Position numbers and translations under genes: made by a program. From assembly GCF_014204865.1 (NCBI RefSeq), contig NZ_JACHMG010000001.1:1612001-1676000 (forward strand): a stretch of DNA of 64,000 bases, read 5' to 3'. A model generated the notes under the pieces. That model saw nothing but the letters and a program-made list of their open reading frames with translations. It did not search any database and was not told the origin of the DNA. Position 1 is the stretch's first letter; each line of letters opens with the position of its first letter. The stretch is from Amycolatopsis jiangsuensis (lineage in GTDB: Bacteria > Actinomycetota > Actinomycetes > Mycobacteriales > Pseudonocardiaceae). This document shows, in pieces, positions 26,759-35,669 of the stretch.

Positions 26759-28009
26759 TCAGGACCAGGTCACCGGCAGTGAATGCACCCCGTAGACCAG
26801 CATGTCCGTGCGCAGTGACACTTCGCCGGGGTCGAGCGCGAGGTGGAGATCCGGCAGCCGCGTCACCAGTTCGGCGAGGCCGACGCGCAGCTCCGACCGT
26901 GCGAGCTGCTGGCCGAGGCACTGATGCACACCGTGTCCGAAGGCCAGGTGCGAGGTCCGCGGGCGGGTCAGGTCGAGACGTTCCGGCTGTGGCCAGTGTT
27001 CGGCCGAGCGGTTCGCCTGTGGCACCGAGATCAGCACCGTGTCCCCAGCCGCGATCGTCGTCCCGGCAACGGTGATCTCCTCGGTCGCGACGCGCGTCGG
27101 TCCGATGTGGATGATCGACAGGTAGCGCAGCAGCTCGTCGACGCCGTTGTCGAGCACCGACGGGTCCTCGCGCACCAGCGCCAGCTGGTCCGGGTGTTCC
27201 AGCAGCGCGAAAGTGGCCAGTGCCAGCATGTTCGCCGTCGTCTCGTGGCCGGCGCCGAGCAGCACCGTCGCGATGTCGACGAGCTCCTCCTCGGTCAGCG
27301 CCGGCTCCGCGTCGCCGTGGATGAGGCCGGACAACAGGTCGTCGGCCGGGTGTTCGCGCTTGTAGGCCACCAGTCCGCGCATGAAACCCTGGATCGCCTC
27401 GGACGCCGCCTGGCGTTCCTCCTCGGGTTTGGTCAGGTTCAGCGCGACCGCTGTGCGCTCCTGGAATTCCGCGCGGTCGGCGTAGTCCACACCGAGCAGC
27501 TCGCAGATCACCAGCGAGGGCAAGGGCAACGCGAACGCCGGTACGACGTCACCGCTGTTTCCGGCCGCACGCATGGCGTCGAGGTGCTCGACCGCGATCT
27601 CCCGGATGCGTGCTTCGAGCTGCTGCATGCGCCGGACGGTGAACTGGCCGGTGAGCAGCCGGCGCAGCCGCGTGTGCTCCGGCGGGTCCATGAACAGGAA
27701 CCGCCCGTCCGCACGCTGCGGCAGCTCGACCGGGCGCCGCGGCTCGCCGGCCTCCTCCGGGCGCAGGTCCATCGCCGTGCGGTGGCGCACGTTGTCGGAG
27801 CTGAACCGGGTGTCGGCGAGAATCGCACGCGCCTGCTCGTAGCCGGTGATCACCCAGGCGTGCGCGCCGTTGAGCAGCTCGATCCGCGACAGCGGCGCCT
27901 GGTCGTCGAGCTTCGCCAGCTCCGCCGGCGGATCGAACGGACACCTGCCGCGCCGCAGCATTTCCGGCGGGACCGGGCGGCGCATGGTGGGCGGTTTCGT
28001 GGTGGTCAT
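26759..28009 (-). CDS. Cytochrome P450
   Basis: 416 residues of the bacterial soluble class (CYP105/107-like). The I-helix oxygen motif GAGHETT, the K-helix ExxR in DELLRY, and the heme-thiolate loop FGHGVHQCLGQQLAR are intact. It hydroxylates a small molecule with electrons from a ferredoxin encoded elsewhere; no redox partner is adjacent. The ATG overlaps the stop of the TetR gene (TGATG), with AAGGA upstream, so the two genes are one operon under the TetR operator pair. The substrate is unknown. Confidence 0.93.
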   Translation of the reverse strand: MTTTKPPTMRRPVPPEMLRRGRCPFDPPAELAKLDDQAPLSRIELLNGAHAWVITGYEQARAILADTRFSSDNVRHRTAMDLRPEEAGEPRRPVELPQRADGRFLFMDPPEHTRLRRLLTGQFTVRRMQQLEARIREIAVEHLDAMRAAGNSGDVVPAFALPLPSLVICELLGVDYADRAEFQERTAVALNLTKPEEERQAASEAIQGFMRGLVAYKREHPADDLLSGLIHGDAEPALTEEELVDIATVLLGAGHETTANMLALATFALLEHPDQLALVREDPSVLDNGVDELLRYLSIIHIGPTRVATEEITVAGTTIAAGDTVLISVPQANRSAEHWPQPERLDLTRPRTSHLAFGHGVHQCLGQQLARSELRVGLAELVTRLPDLHLALDPGEVSLRTDMLVYGVHSLPVTWS

Positions 28010-28653
28010 CAATGTCCTTCCGGGTGGTGGCGCGAAGCGGTGAGCATGCCGGTGAGCGCGTCGGTGAGGGCTTCGCCGACCAGCGACCAGTCGGCGGCCG
28101 CCCCGGTGGCCGCCGCGACCCGCTCCTGCTCGGCGCACGTGTGGATCACCGCGACGCGCGCGGTTTGCCGGCGCAGCGCGGATTCCGCCGCCGGCAGCTC
28201 GGCCACGTGCTGCCACACCGCCGCCGAGCCGTCGACGAACTCCACCGCCAGCACCGGGTCGACGGCCTCGCTCACGTCGATCAGCGCCGGATCGGTCACG
28301 ACCTGGGCCAGGAACCGGGCACACCAGCTGGGATTGCCGAGGCTCGCCAGGTGTTCGGTGTAGGGCAGCACCAGGCTGGCGACGTGATCCCGCGGACGCG
28401 CCGAACGCCGCGTCCGCCCCACCCGCTCGCGCATCCGCTCCGCGATCGGCTCGACGTGCGACCGCGTGATCGCCTGGATCAACGCCGTCCGGCTGCCGAC
28501 GTGGTAGGCCAGCGCCGAGTTGTTCGCCTGCCCGGCCGCCTCCACGATCTGCCGGTTCGACACCTGCGCGAGCCCACGCTCAGCGAACAGGCGCTCCGCG
28601 GCCCGCAGCAGCAGTTCCCGGGTCGCCTCCGCCTGTTCGCGACGCGTATCCAC
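28009..28653 (-). CDS. TetR-family transcriptional regulator
   Basis: 214 residues. N-terminal DNA-binding domain with LLRAAERLFAERGLAQVSNRQI and an HTH ending near NNSALAYHVGSRTALIQAI. The C-terminal ligand domain is of the type found in repressors of P450 and efflux genes. The GTG start follows GAGGAGCGTGCC. Two near-identical 16-bp imperfect palindromes lie 14 and 48 bp upstream, so it probably represses itself and the overlapping P450 gene. Confidence 0.9.
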   Translation of the reverse strand: MDTRREQAEATRELLLRAAERLFAERGLAQVSNRQIVEAAGQANNSALAYHVGSRTALIQAITRSHVEPIAERMRERVGRTRRSARPRDHVASLVLPYTEHLASLGNPSWCARFLAQVVTDPALIDVSEAVDPVLAVEFVDGSAAVWQHVAELPAAESALRRQTARVAVIHTCAEQERVAAATGAAADWSLVGEALTDALTGMLTASRHHPEGH

Positions 28654-28666
28654 GGCACGCTCCTCG

Positions 28667-28716
28667 TAAGACGATCTTCTTACTGTCCCGAGCGTAGCGC
28701 TAAGACACGCTTCTTA
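28667..28716. promoter_or_regulatory. Paired TetR-type operators
   Basis: TAAGACGATCTTCTTA (28667-28682) and TAAGACACGCTTCTTA (28701-28716) share the arms TAAGA/TCTTA and the flanking C/T mismatch. They are 34 bp apart start to start. The second overlaps the stop codon of the HelR-like gene. Confidence 0.7.
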
Positions 28717-30853
28717 CAACCACGCCCGCTGCCGGGACCGCCTCACGGAGCGGTTCCGGCAGCGGCTCCGCGTGGATCACGTGCAGCCGGCTCACCGCAC
28801 GGGTCAACGCGACGTATAACCGTTGCAGGCCACGGGGTTCCGCGGCGACGATCCGCGCGGGTTCGACGACCACGACCGTGTCGTACTCGAGGCCCTTGGC
28901 GAGTGAGACCGGGGCCAGGGTGAGCCGCTCCGGATTCGGAACTTCTTCGCCCAGGACTGTGTGAGCGAGCGCGGCCGCGACGAGTTCCCGGTGCAGCGCG
29001 GGAACATCCGCGTCCGCACTGAGGACGCAGACGGACCCTTCGCCCGCCAGCGCGCTCTCGCAGGCCTCGACGATCGCAGGAGTGCGCTCACGCACGCCGG
29101 TGCCGGTCACGCGGAGCGAGTCCTCGCCGGGCCGGAAGGACGTCGGGCCCGTCAGGTCCGGGGCGAGGTGCGGGAGCAGCCGGGCGGCGAAACCGAGCAC
29201 CTCGGCGGGGACGCGGTAGCCGCGGTCGAGGACTTCGATCGCGCCGTCCGGCCGGTTGAGCCGGGTCAGCACCTCCGGCCAGCCGCGCACCGCGGACGGG
29301 CTCGTCGCCTGGGCCAGATCGCCCAGCACGGTGCACGCGCCGGCCAGCCTGCGGGCGATCGCACGCAGGTGCATCGGGCTGAGGTCCTGCGCTTCGTCGA
29401 CCACGACGTGCCCCAGCCGGACCGGACGACCGAGCAGACCCGCAACCTCGTCCACCAGTGCCAGGTCGAGCGTGGACCACGGCATCGATCGCATGCTGCG
29501 CGGCCGCGGCGCCACGACGATCGCCCGCTGGTCCTCCGCGGAGAGCACGCCCGCCGCCACGCCGGCCAGTTGCACCGGATCGGTGAGCAGCTCGAAGACC
29601 AGGCGCCCCGGATCGACCACCGGCCACAGCCGGCGCAACGCCTGGCCGATCCCCCGGTTCTTGCTGAGCTGCGTCAGCGTGGTGCTCGTGCCGGAGGCCC
29701 GCTCCATCCGGCGCAGCACCAGGTTGGCCAGCCGCTGCGCGTACAGCTCGCGACCCGCACCGTAGGTGGTCCCGCGCTCGAGCACAGCGGCGAGTTCTTC
29801 GGCCTGCTCGCTGACCGGCACGCGCCAGATGCGCTGTTGGTGCCTGACCTCGATCTCTTCGTCCGGCTCGCCGATCCGCGCCCACAGGTGCCGCCGGAGC
29901 ACCTCGGCCATCGCCGGGCCGCCCTTGACCCGCGCCGCCCGCGCGTCGTCCACCCGCGAGACCTCGAGGCCCGGTCCGGTCAGGTCGTCGATGGTCAGCT
30001 GGACGACCTCGACCTCCCCCAAAGCCGGCAGCACGTTGTGGATGTAGGCGAGGAACGCGCTGTTCGGCCCGATCACCGCCACCCCGCCCTCCTTGCGCAG
30101 CCGCTCACGCTCGGCGAAAAGCAGATACGCCAGGCGGTGCAGGCCGACCGCGGTCTTACCGGTGCCGGGCGCGCCCTGGATGCACACCGTCTCGTCCAGC
30201 GGCGCCCGGACCAGCCGCATCTGCTCCGGCTGGATCGTGGCGACGATGTCCCGCATCGGTCCCTGCCGGGGTCGTTCGATCTCCCGCGTCACCAGTCGGC
30301 TCGCGCCAGGGGAAACCGGCGCGCCCTCGATCGGCTCGTCCTCGAAAGCACTGAGCAGGCCTGCCTGGTCGAACCCGTACCGGCGGCGGACGCGCACACC
30401 CATCGGCTCCAGTGGCGAGGCCTCGTAGAACGCGCGCGAAAGCGAGGCACGCCAGTCGATGACGACGGGCTCGCCGTCGGCGTCGCGCACTCCGCGCCGG
30501 CCCACGTAGAGGAGGTCGCTGTCCTCGGTACGCGTGTGCGCGAGCCCCGTACCGTCCGGATCCGCCGTCTCCGGACGGTCGTCGAACACCTCACCCGCCG
30601 CGTAATCCAGCCGGCCGAAGAACAGCGGCGCATCATCGAACCCGGACAGGTCGGCGACGGTCTTCTTCCGGAACTCCCGCAACGCGTGGTTGAAGTACTT
30701 GTCCACCACCGCGTCGCCCTCGGCCGCGCCGCGGTCGAGCATCGCTTCGGCCTCGCCCCGCATCCGCAGCAGCTTCGCGCGGCACAGCTCCATGAACTCC
30801 CGCTCCGCGCGGATTTCCGGCGCGGCACCACCCGTCTCCTCTATATAGTCCAC
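28700..30853 (-). CDS. HelD/HelR-type RNA polymerase motor ATPase
   Basis: About 717 residues of the UvrD/Rep-like superfamily 1 fold. Walker A GAPGTGKTAVGLHR (about 226-239) follows the HelD-like lead-in IQPEQMRLVRAPLDETV; the Walker B-like VVDEAQDLSPMHLR and the motif LYVALTRAVSRLHVIH are present. Actinobacterial HelD/HelR proteins eject stalled or rifamycin-blocked RNA polymerase from DNA. The start is uncertain: a GTG at 30853 keeps the conserved N-terminal EIRAEREFMELCRAKLL segment but lies inside a palindromic operator, which would suggest a leaderless message; the ATG at 30793 would remove part of that segment. It is divergent from the PadR gene. Confidence 0.82.
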   Translation of the reverse strand: MDYIEETGGAAPEIRAEREFMELCRAKLLRMRGEAEAMLDRGAAEGDAVVDKYFNHALREFRKKTVADLSGFDDAPLFFGRLDYAAGEVFDDRPETADPDGTGLAHTRTEDSDLLYVGRRGVRDADGEPVVIDWRASLSRAFYEASPLEPMGVRVRRRYGFDQAGLLSAFEDEPIEGAPVSPGASRLVTREIERPRQGPMRDIVATIQPEQMRLVRAPLDETVCIQGAPGTGKTAVGLHRLAYLLFAERERLRKEGGVAVIGPNSAFLAYIHNVLPALGEVEVVQLTIDDLTGPGLEVSRVDDARAARVKGGPAMAEVLRRHLWARIGEPDEEIEVRHQQRIWRVPVSEQAEELAAVLERGTTYGAGRELYAQRLANLVLRRMERASGTSTTLTQLSKNRGIGQALRRLWPVVDPGRLVFELLTDPVQLAGVAAGVLSAEDQRAIVVAPRPRSMRSMPWSTLDLALVDEVAGLLGRPVRLGHVVVDEAQDLSPMHLRAIARRLAGACTVLGDLAQATSPSAVRGWPEVLTRLNRPDGAIEVLDRGYRVPAEVLGFAARLLPHLAPDLTGPTSFRPGEDSLRVTGTGVRERTPAIVEACESALAGEGSVCVLSADADVPALHRELVAAALAHTVLGEEVPNPERLTLAPVSLAKGLEYDTVVVVEPARIVAAEPRGLQRLYVALTRAVSRLHVIHAEPLPEPLREAVPAAGVVVRSVS

Positions 30854-30864
30854 TTGGACTATAT
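30843..30864. promoter_or_regulatory. PadR-type operator between HelR-like and PadR genes
   Basis: A perfect inverted repeat of ATATAGTCCA and TGGACTATAT separated by CT. It is AT-rich against a GC-rich background, lies 29 bp upstream of the PadR start and overlaps the probable GTG start of the HelR-like gene. Confidence 0.82.
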
Positions 30865-30893
30865 TAGCCGGATCAAGTCCGGAAGGAGCAAGC

Positions 30894-31481
30894 GTGCGTA
30901 CTCTCACCGCACTGGGCCTGACCGTGCTGCGGCTGCTCGCCGACGCACCGTCGCACCCTTACGAACTGCGCCAGCAAATGCGGGAACAGGGTCTCGACCA
31001 GTTCGTGAAGGTGACCCACGGCGCGCTCTACCACACAGTGGAGACGCTGGCGAAGGAAGCGCTGATCGAGCCGGTCGCCACTCTGCGCGAGGGCAAACGC
31101 CCGGAGCGGACGGTGTACTCGATCACCGCAGCCGGCCGCGAACTCGCCCGCGACCGGCTGCGGGCGCTGCTGGTCAGCCCGGCTGCCGAGTATTCGACGT
31201 ACGGCACCGCGCTCGCCTGCCTCTCGCTCCTGAGCACCGAAACCGCGGCCGAGCGGCTCGAGCGCCGGTGCGTACTGCTCGAAGGCCAGCTCGCCGCGTC
31301 CCAGACCGAATACGACGCGCTGCGCAAACACGGGATGCCCGCGGTCGCGCTCGTGGAGATCCGGCACCTGCAAGCCCACCAGCGCGCCGACCTCGACCTC
31401 ACCCGAGCGCTCGTCGACGAGATCCGCGGCGGCCGGCTCGACTGGCAGCCGCTGGGAGCGGACCCGGCACCGGAGGACTGA
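30894..31481 (+). CDS. PadR-family transcriptional regulator
   Basis: 195 residues. The PadR winged helix starts at once: LTVLRLLADAPSHPYELRQQM, then VKVTHGALYHTVETLAKEALIE and the RTVYSITAAGRELARD wing. The C-terminal part is the helical dimerisation domain. PadR proteins typically repress neighbouring stress or transporter genes and themselves. The GTG start follows AAGGAG. The palindrome in the 40-bp gap to the divergent HelR-like gene supports joint control of both genes, perhaps responding to an antibiotic-like ligand. Confidence 0.92.
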   Translation: MRTLTALGLTVLRLLADAPSHPYELRQQMREQGLDQFVKVTHGALYHTVETLAKEALIEPVATLREGKRPERTVYSITAAGRELARDRLRALLVSPAAEYSTYGTALACLSLLSTETAAERLERRCVLLEGQLAASQTEYDALRKHGMPAVALVEIRHLQAHQRADLDLTRALVDEIRGGRLDWQPLGADPAPED

Positions 31482-31583
31482 GCACAACCCGGGACGTCCG
31501 GACGATTACCTGCCCACCGTCGGGGAACCCCGGCCTGTCGACGACGCCTTCGCGGCCGGCCACCTCGCGGAACGGGAGCAGGG

Positions 31584-32630
31584 ATGACCACTACCGCTGT
31601 CCGACCGAACCTCCGCGCGGGCATAGCCGGCATCGCGGTACTTGCGGCGCTGTTCATCGCCGGACTGCTATGGGCGAAGTGGATCCCCTACGCGGGCAAA
31701 GCATCCACCGTGGCTGACACGCGCACGTGGTCCGGCGGGGCGATCTTCGCGAAGGCAGGCGCACCCGGTTCCGCGCCGTCGTGGTCCGGCGCGTGGCAGT
31801 TCACCGTCGCGTACTTCCAGTCCGTGTGGCCTGCCGCGGTGGTCGGTCTCGTGCTGGCGGCGGCTGTCGACGCGCTGGTGCCGAAGACGTGGCTGCTCGC
31901 CGCGCTCAACCGTCGATCGCGGTTCGGGCAGAGCCTCGCCGGCGGCGCGGCCGCCCTGCCCGGCCTCATGTGCACCTGTTGTACCGCACCAGTCGCCGTG
32001 GGCCTGCGCCGGCGCGGGGCCACAACGGCGGCGAGTCTCGCTTACTGGGTGGGCAACCCGGTGCTCAATCCGGCCGTGCTGGTGTTCCTGTTCCTGGTTG
32101 CGCCGTGGCAATTCGGGGTGGTGCGCCTGATCGCCGGCGCACTGCTGGTGTTTGGGGCGACCGCGCTCGTGGCGCGCGTTGCCCGTCCGCGCCCCGACGC
32201 GGAGATATCAGACGAACCGACGCGCGTGCGCGACCTGCCGTCGCGCTACCTGCGTTCGCTGATCCGTTTCGCTGTGGTCTTCGTTCCGGAATACCTGGTG
32301 GTGGTCCTCCTGGTCGGAGCGCTGAGTGGCTGGCTGTCGGACTTCTCCGGCCTGACTGCTCGCCTGGGCGTCGCGGCAGTCGCCGTGTGCGCCGTCGTCG
32401 GCACCCTGCTGGTGATCCCGACCGGCGGCGAGATCCCGGTGGTGCTCGCCCTCACCGCCGCCGGCGCCTCCCCGGGGACGGCGGGGGCGCTGCTGATCGC
32501 GCTGCCCGCGCTGAGTCTGCCGTCGATGGTCATGGCCGGCCGGGCGTTGTCGTGGCGGGTCACCGTCGCGATGGCCGGGGCAGTGATGGCGGCCAGCGTG
32601 CTTTCGGCGGTACTGCTGAGCGTGTTCTGA
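31584..32630 (+). CDS. PF03773/ArsP-like membrane permease
   Basis: 348 residues with about eight hydrophobic segments. Two half-repeats each carry a polar turn motif: LPGLMCTCCTAPVAVGLRRRGA with YWVGNPVLNPAVLV in the first half, and VIPTGGEIPVVLALTAAGASPG in the second, the pattern of the ArsP/YraQ permease family. Some members export trivalent organoarsenicals; the CTCC cysteines could bind a thiophilic metal(loid). No ars genes are nearby, so the substrate is open. The ATG follows GGGAGCAGGG. It is 102 bp after the PadR gene and may be read through from it. Confidence 0.75.
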   Translation: MTTTAVRPNLRAGIAGIAVLAALFIAGLLWAKWIPYAGKASTVADTRTWSGGAIFAKAGAPGSAPSWSGAWQFTVAYFQSVWPAAVVGLVLAAAVDALVPKTWLLAALNRRSRFGQSLAGGAAALPGLMCTCCTAPVAVGLRRRGATTAASLAYWVGNPVLNPAVLVFLFLVAPWQFGVVRLIAGALLVFGATALVARVARPRPDAEISDEPTRVRDLPSRYLRSLIRFAVVFVPEYLVVVLLVGALSGWLSDFSGLTARLGVAAVAVCAVVGTLLVIPTGGEIPVVLALTAAGASPGTAGALLIALPALSLPSMVMAGRALSWRVTVAMAGAVMAASVLSAVLLSVF

Positions 32631-32710
32631 CCGGCTGCGGAATTTCCTTCCCTGAACGAGTGCTCGGTGCGAGAATCACGCGACTCAGGCGAGGCGAGAG
32701 GACGCATCCG

Positions 32711-34087
32711 GTGGGAACGAAGGACCAGGCGGCCGAGCAGGACCTGAAACCGGCGCTGCGCCAGCGGCACGTCCGGATGATCGCGCTGGGCGGGATCATC
32801 GGGGCCAGCCTGTTCATCGGCAGTGGCGCGGTGATCCACACCGTCGGCCCGGCGGCGGTGCTGTCCTACGCCGTCGGCGGGCTGCTCGTCGTGCTCGTCA
32901 TGCGGATGCTCGGCGAGATGGCGACCGCCGCCCCCACGCTGGGCTCGTTCATGGAGTACGCGCGGGATTCGCTCGGCGGCTGGGCCGGCTTCACGATCGG
33001 CTGGCTGTACTGGTACTTCTGGGTCGGCGTGGTCGCGTTCGAGGCGGTCGCCGGGGCGAAGATCCTCGAGGGCTGGCTTCCTTCGGTCCCGCAGTGGGTG
33101 TTCTCGCTGGTGCTGATGCTGCTGCTCACCGCGTCGAACCTCGCCTCGGCCCGGTCGTTCGGCGAGACCGAGTTCTGGCTGGCCTCGATCAAGATCGCCA
33201 CCATCCTGGTGTTCCTCGTCCTCGGCGTGCTGTTCGTGCTGGGCCTGTGGCCGCACGCGACGTTCTCGGTCGGGAACATCGCCCAGGACGGCTTCGTGGC
33301 CAACGGGTGGTTCGCCGTCCTGCACGGGGTGGTGATCGTGATCTTCTCCTACTTCGGCACCGAGATCGTCACCATCGCCGCCGCCGAATCCGACGAGCCC
33401 GCGGCCGCGGTCCGCCGCGCGACCTCCACGATCGTCTGGCGGGTCATCATCTTCTTCGTCGGCTCGGTGGCGCTGCTGGTGATGATCACCCCGTGGCGGC
33501 AGGTGCCGAGCGAGACCAGCCCGTTCGCCGCGGCGTTCGACCGGTTCGGCATCCCGGCCGCGGCCACGATCGTCAGCGCGGTCGTGCTGACCGCCGCGCT
33601 CTCGGTGCTGAATTCCGGACTGTACACGGCTTCCCGCATGCTCTTCGCGCTACGCCGGCACGGCTGGGCGCCGAAGTGGATCGCGGACACCAACTCCCGT
33701 GGCGTGCCGTGGAAAGCGATCCTCGTGTCCACTTTGGTCGGTTACGTCGCGGTCGTGATGAGCTACGTCTCCCCGGACAAGATCTTCTACTTCATCGTCA
33801 ATTCGGCCGGCGCCGTCGCGCTGTTCGTGTACGCCATCATCGCCGGCTCGCAACTGCGGATGCGCCGGCGGCTGGAAGCCGAGGCCCCGGACCAGCTGAA
33901 GCTGCGAATGTGGGGATTCCCCTGGCTCACCTGGGTGAGCCTGGTACTCACCCTCGGCGTCGTCGCGTCGATGCTCTTCGTCGACGCGGACACCCGCTCG
34001 CAGCTGTACCTGAGCCTGATCAGCCTCGTGGTGATCCTCGGCGTGTACACGCTGCTCGTACGCCGGCGTGCCGGCGCGCAGCGCTAG
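32711..34087 (+). CDS. Amino acid permease (APC superfamily, GabP/AAT-like)
   Basis: 458 residues, about 12 membrane segments. The N-terminal signature MIALGGIIGASLFIGSG and the segment FSYFGTEIVTIAAAESDEP are those of the bacterial amino-acid transporter subfamily that includes GabP and AroP. It would import an amino acid or GABA-like compound with protons. The start is a GTG at 32711; GAGAGGA lies some ten bases upstream. It stands alone between the ArsP-like permease and the broken GNAT gene, so the context says little about its substrate. Confidence 0.88.
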   Translation: MGTKDQAAEQDLKPALRQRHVRMIALGGIIGASLFIGSGAVIHTVGPAAVLSYAVGGLLVVLVMRMLGEMATAAPTLGSFMEYARDSLGGWAGFTIGWLYWYFWVGVVAFEAVAGAKILEGWLPSVPQWVFSLVLMLLLTASNLASARSFGETEFWLASIKIATILVFLVLGVLFVLGLWPHATFSVGNIAQDGFVANGWFAVLHGVVIVIFSYFGTEIVTIAAAESDEPAAAVRRATSTIVWRVIIFFVGSVALLVMITPWRQVPSETSPFAAAFDRFGIPAAATIVSAVVLTAALSVLNSGLYTASRMLFALRRHGWAPKWIADTNSRGVPWKAILVSTLVGYVAVVMSYVSPDKIFYFIVNSAGAVALFVYAIIAGSQLRMRRRLEAEAPDQLKLRMWGFPWLTWVSLVLTLGVVASMLFVDADTRSQLYLSLISLVVILGVYTLLVRRRAGAQR

Positions 34088-34156
34088 CTCGTGAGTCGCT
34101 CCGACCTGTCCGCCTTGGCGAGCCGAACGACGAGTTGTTCCGGTGGTGGCTCGAGC

Positions 34157-34656
34157 ATGGGAGCAGAAGACGTCGGGACGACGTCGATCCGTGTCGCGGT
34201 TCTCGACGATGCGGACAGCATCGCCCGTGTGCACGCGACGTCCTGGCGGGAGACTTACGGCCGGCTGGTGGCAGACCCGGACACCAACCCGTGGTTCGAC
34301 GTCGGGCGGCGCATTCGGATGTGGCGCTCGAACCTGCAGGACGAATCGTTCACGGCCGACGTCGCCGTCGCCGTCGACGGAACCGGCGTTGTCGGGTTCG
34401 CCGCCGCCCAGGCCACGGCCGACCGGGACGCAGTGCGTCCCGAGGAGCTGACCATGCTGTACGTGCTCGCCCGCGCTCACGGCAGCGGGGCCGGGCAGTC
34501 GCTGCTCGACGCGGTGCTCGCCGACGTCCGGCCTCGCTGTGGGTGGCGGCGGACAATCCGCGCGCTCGCGCGTTCTACCGACGCAATGGCTTCGAACCTG
34601 ACGGCGCCGAGTCGACGTTCGGGCCCGTCGGCGCCACGGTACGACTCGTCCGCTGA
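34157..34656 (+). pseudogene. GNAT acetyltransferase gene, frameshifted
   Basis: From the ATG at 34157 the frame reads a GNAT fold: IRVAVLDDADSIARVHATSWRETYG, VVGFAAAQA, ELTMLYVLARAHGSGAGQSLLDAVL. At 34532-34533 one base is missing; the C-terminal part continues in another frame as SLWVAADNPRARAFYRRNGFEPDG and ends at 34656. The repaired protein would be about 166 residues, a normal GNAT size. The acetyl-CoA loop (AHGSGAGQSLL) is present but diverged. It ends 30 bp before the IS982 element. A sequencing error is the alternative explanation. Confidence 0.8.
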
Positions 34657-34685
34657 GCACCGTTCGCCAACCCGCCCTAGATGAG

Positions 34686-34698
34686 TGATTCCGTGAAG
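34686..34698. repeat. IS982 left terminal inverted repeat
   Basis: TGATTCCGTGAAG, exact reverse complement of the repeat at 35652-35664. Confidence 0.88.
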
Positions 34699-34754
34699 GT
34701 CGTGTGAAGTGGCCCCGAGTGTGGGCATGAGTGGAGGGTGCTCATGATCATTTT

Positions 34755-35645
34755 GTGAAGAACGACCTGAACACCCTCCTGACGGCACTGTACGTGCTCG
34801 TCGATGACCATGTGGTGCTGCCCCGGACCGGCCGGGGACGGCGCCCACTACTCACGGACAGTGAGTTGATCACGCTGGCCACTGCCCAAGTGTTGCTGCG
34901 GTATGACTCCGAGCGCCGATGGATTCGCCATCTTCATGCCGACTCCCGGTGGCGTGAATGGTTTGCTCATCTTCCTGGGCAGTCCGGCTACCACAAGCGG
35001 TTAAAGGCATCAGAACCGTTGCTGCGCAAGACCATCCTGGCCCTTTCCCTGTGCTGTCCGTCCTGGTTTGACGACATGTGGATCACCGATGCCACCCCGG
35101 TGCCGTGCGGGATGTCCCGGGAAACCGTGAAGCGCTCCGACCTGGCCGGCCACGCCAGTTACGGCTACTGTGCGTCACACTCTCGGTGGTATTGGGGGCT
35201 CAAGCTTTACCTCGTCTGCGCCGGCGACGGCATGCCGATCATGTGGTGCCTGGCCAACCCGAAACTCGGCGAACGCGAGGTCTTGGCCGCCCTGCTCGAG
35301 CACAACCACCACCTCGTTCGTGACGGCCAGACCCTGTTGGCGGACAAGGGTTTCGCCGGCAAGGAATTCAAGAAGCTGACCGCGGCGATGGGGCTGGAGT
35401 TGCTGCGCCCGGACCGCAAGGACGAGACCTACCGCAACGGCAACCTCGGCGGTGTCCGTCAACGGATCGAGTCGGTCAACCAGACCCTCAAGGGCCAGCT
35501 CGACCTCGAAGCCCACGGCGGACGCACCCCCGCCGGAGTGTTCACCCGCGTCGCCCAACGCCTGCTGGCCATGGCCGCCGGCATCTGGCACAACTGGAAC
35601 ACCGGCCTGACCAGCAAACGATCACTCATCGCCTACGACCACTAA
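34755..35645 (+). CDS. IS982-family transposase
   Basis: About 296 residues. It starts VKNDLNTLLTALYVLVDD and ends TSKRSLIAYDH, as actinobacterial IS982 transposases do. The DDE residues are in WITDATPVPCG, LLADKGF and RIESVNQTLKGQ. An extended GTG start at 34731 would add eight residues; the family's usual KNDL start favours 34755. No stop or frameshift interrupts it, so it may be active. Confidence 0.92.
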   Translation: MKNDLNTLLTALYVLVDDHVVLPRTGRGRRPLLTDSELITLATAQVLLRYDSERRWIRHLHADSRWREWFAHLPGQSGYHKRLKASEPLLRKTILALSLCCPSWFDDMWITDATPVPCGMSRETVKRSDLAGHASYGYCASHSRWYWGLKLYLVCAGDGMPIMWCLANPKLGEREVLAALLEHNHHLVRDGQTLLADKGFAGKEFKKLTAAMGLELLRPDRKDETYRNGNLGGVRQRIESVNQTLKGQLDLEAHGGRTPAGVFTRVAQRLLAMAAGIWHNWNTGLTSKRSLIAYDH

Positions 35646-35651
35646 CACTAA

Positions 35652-35664
35652 CTTCACGGAATCA
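35652..35664. repeat. IS982 right terminal inverted repeat
   Basis: CTTCACGGAATCA, seven bases after the transposase stop and exact complement of the left repeat. Confidence 0.88.
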
Positions 35665-35669
35665 GCCGT

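Larger units (their letters stand above)
34686..35664 (+). mobile_element. IS982-family insertion sequence, apparently complete
   Basis: 979 bp bounded by perfect 13-bp terminal inverted repeats (TGATTCCGTGAAG), with weaker similarity continuing inward (GTGTGAAGTGG against GTGTTAGTGG). It contains one intact transposase gene. No target-site duplication was found in the immediate flanks. It separates the broken GNAT gene from the M15-like gene, whose stop lies 6 bp beyond the right end. Confidence 0.88.
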
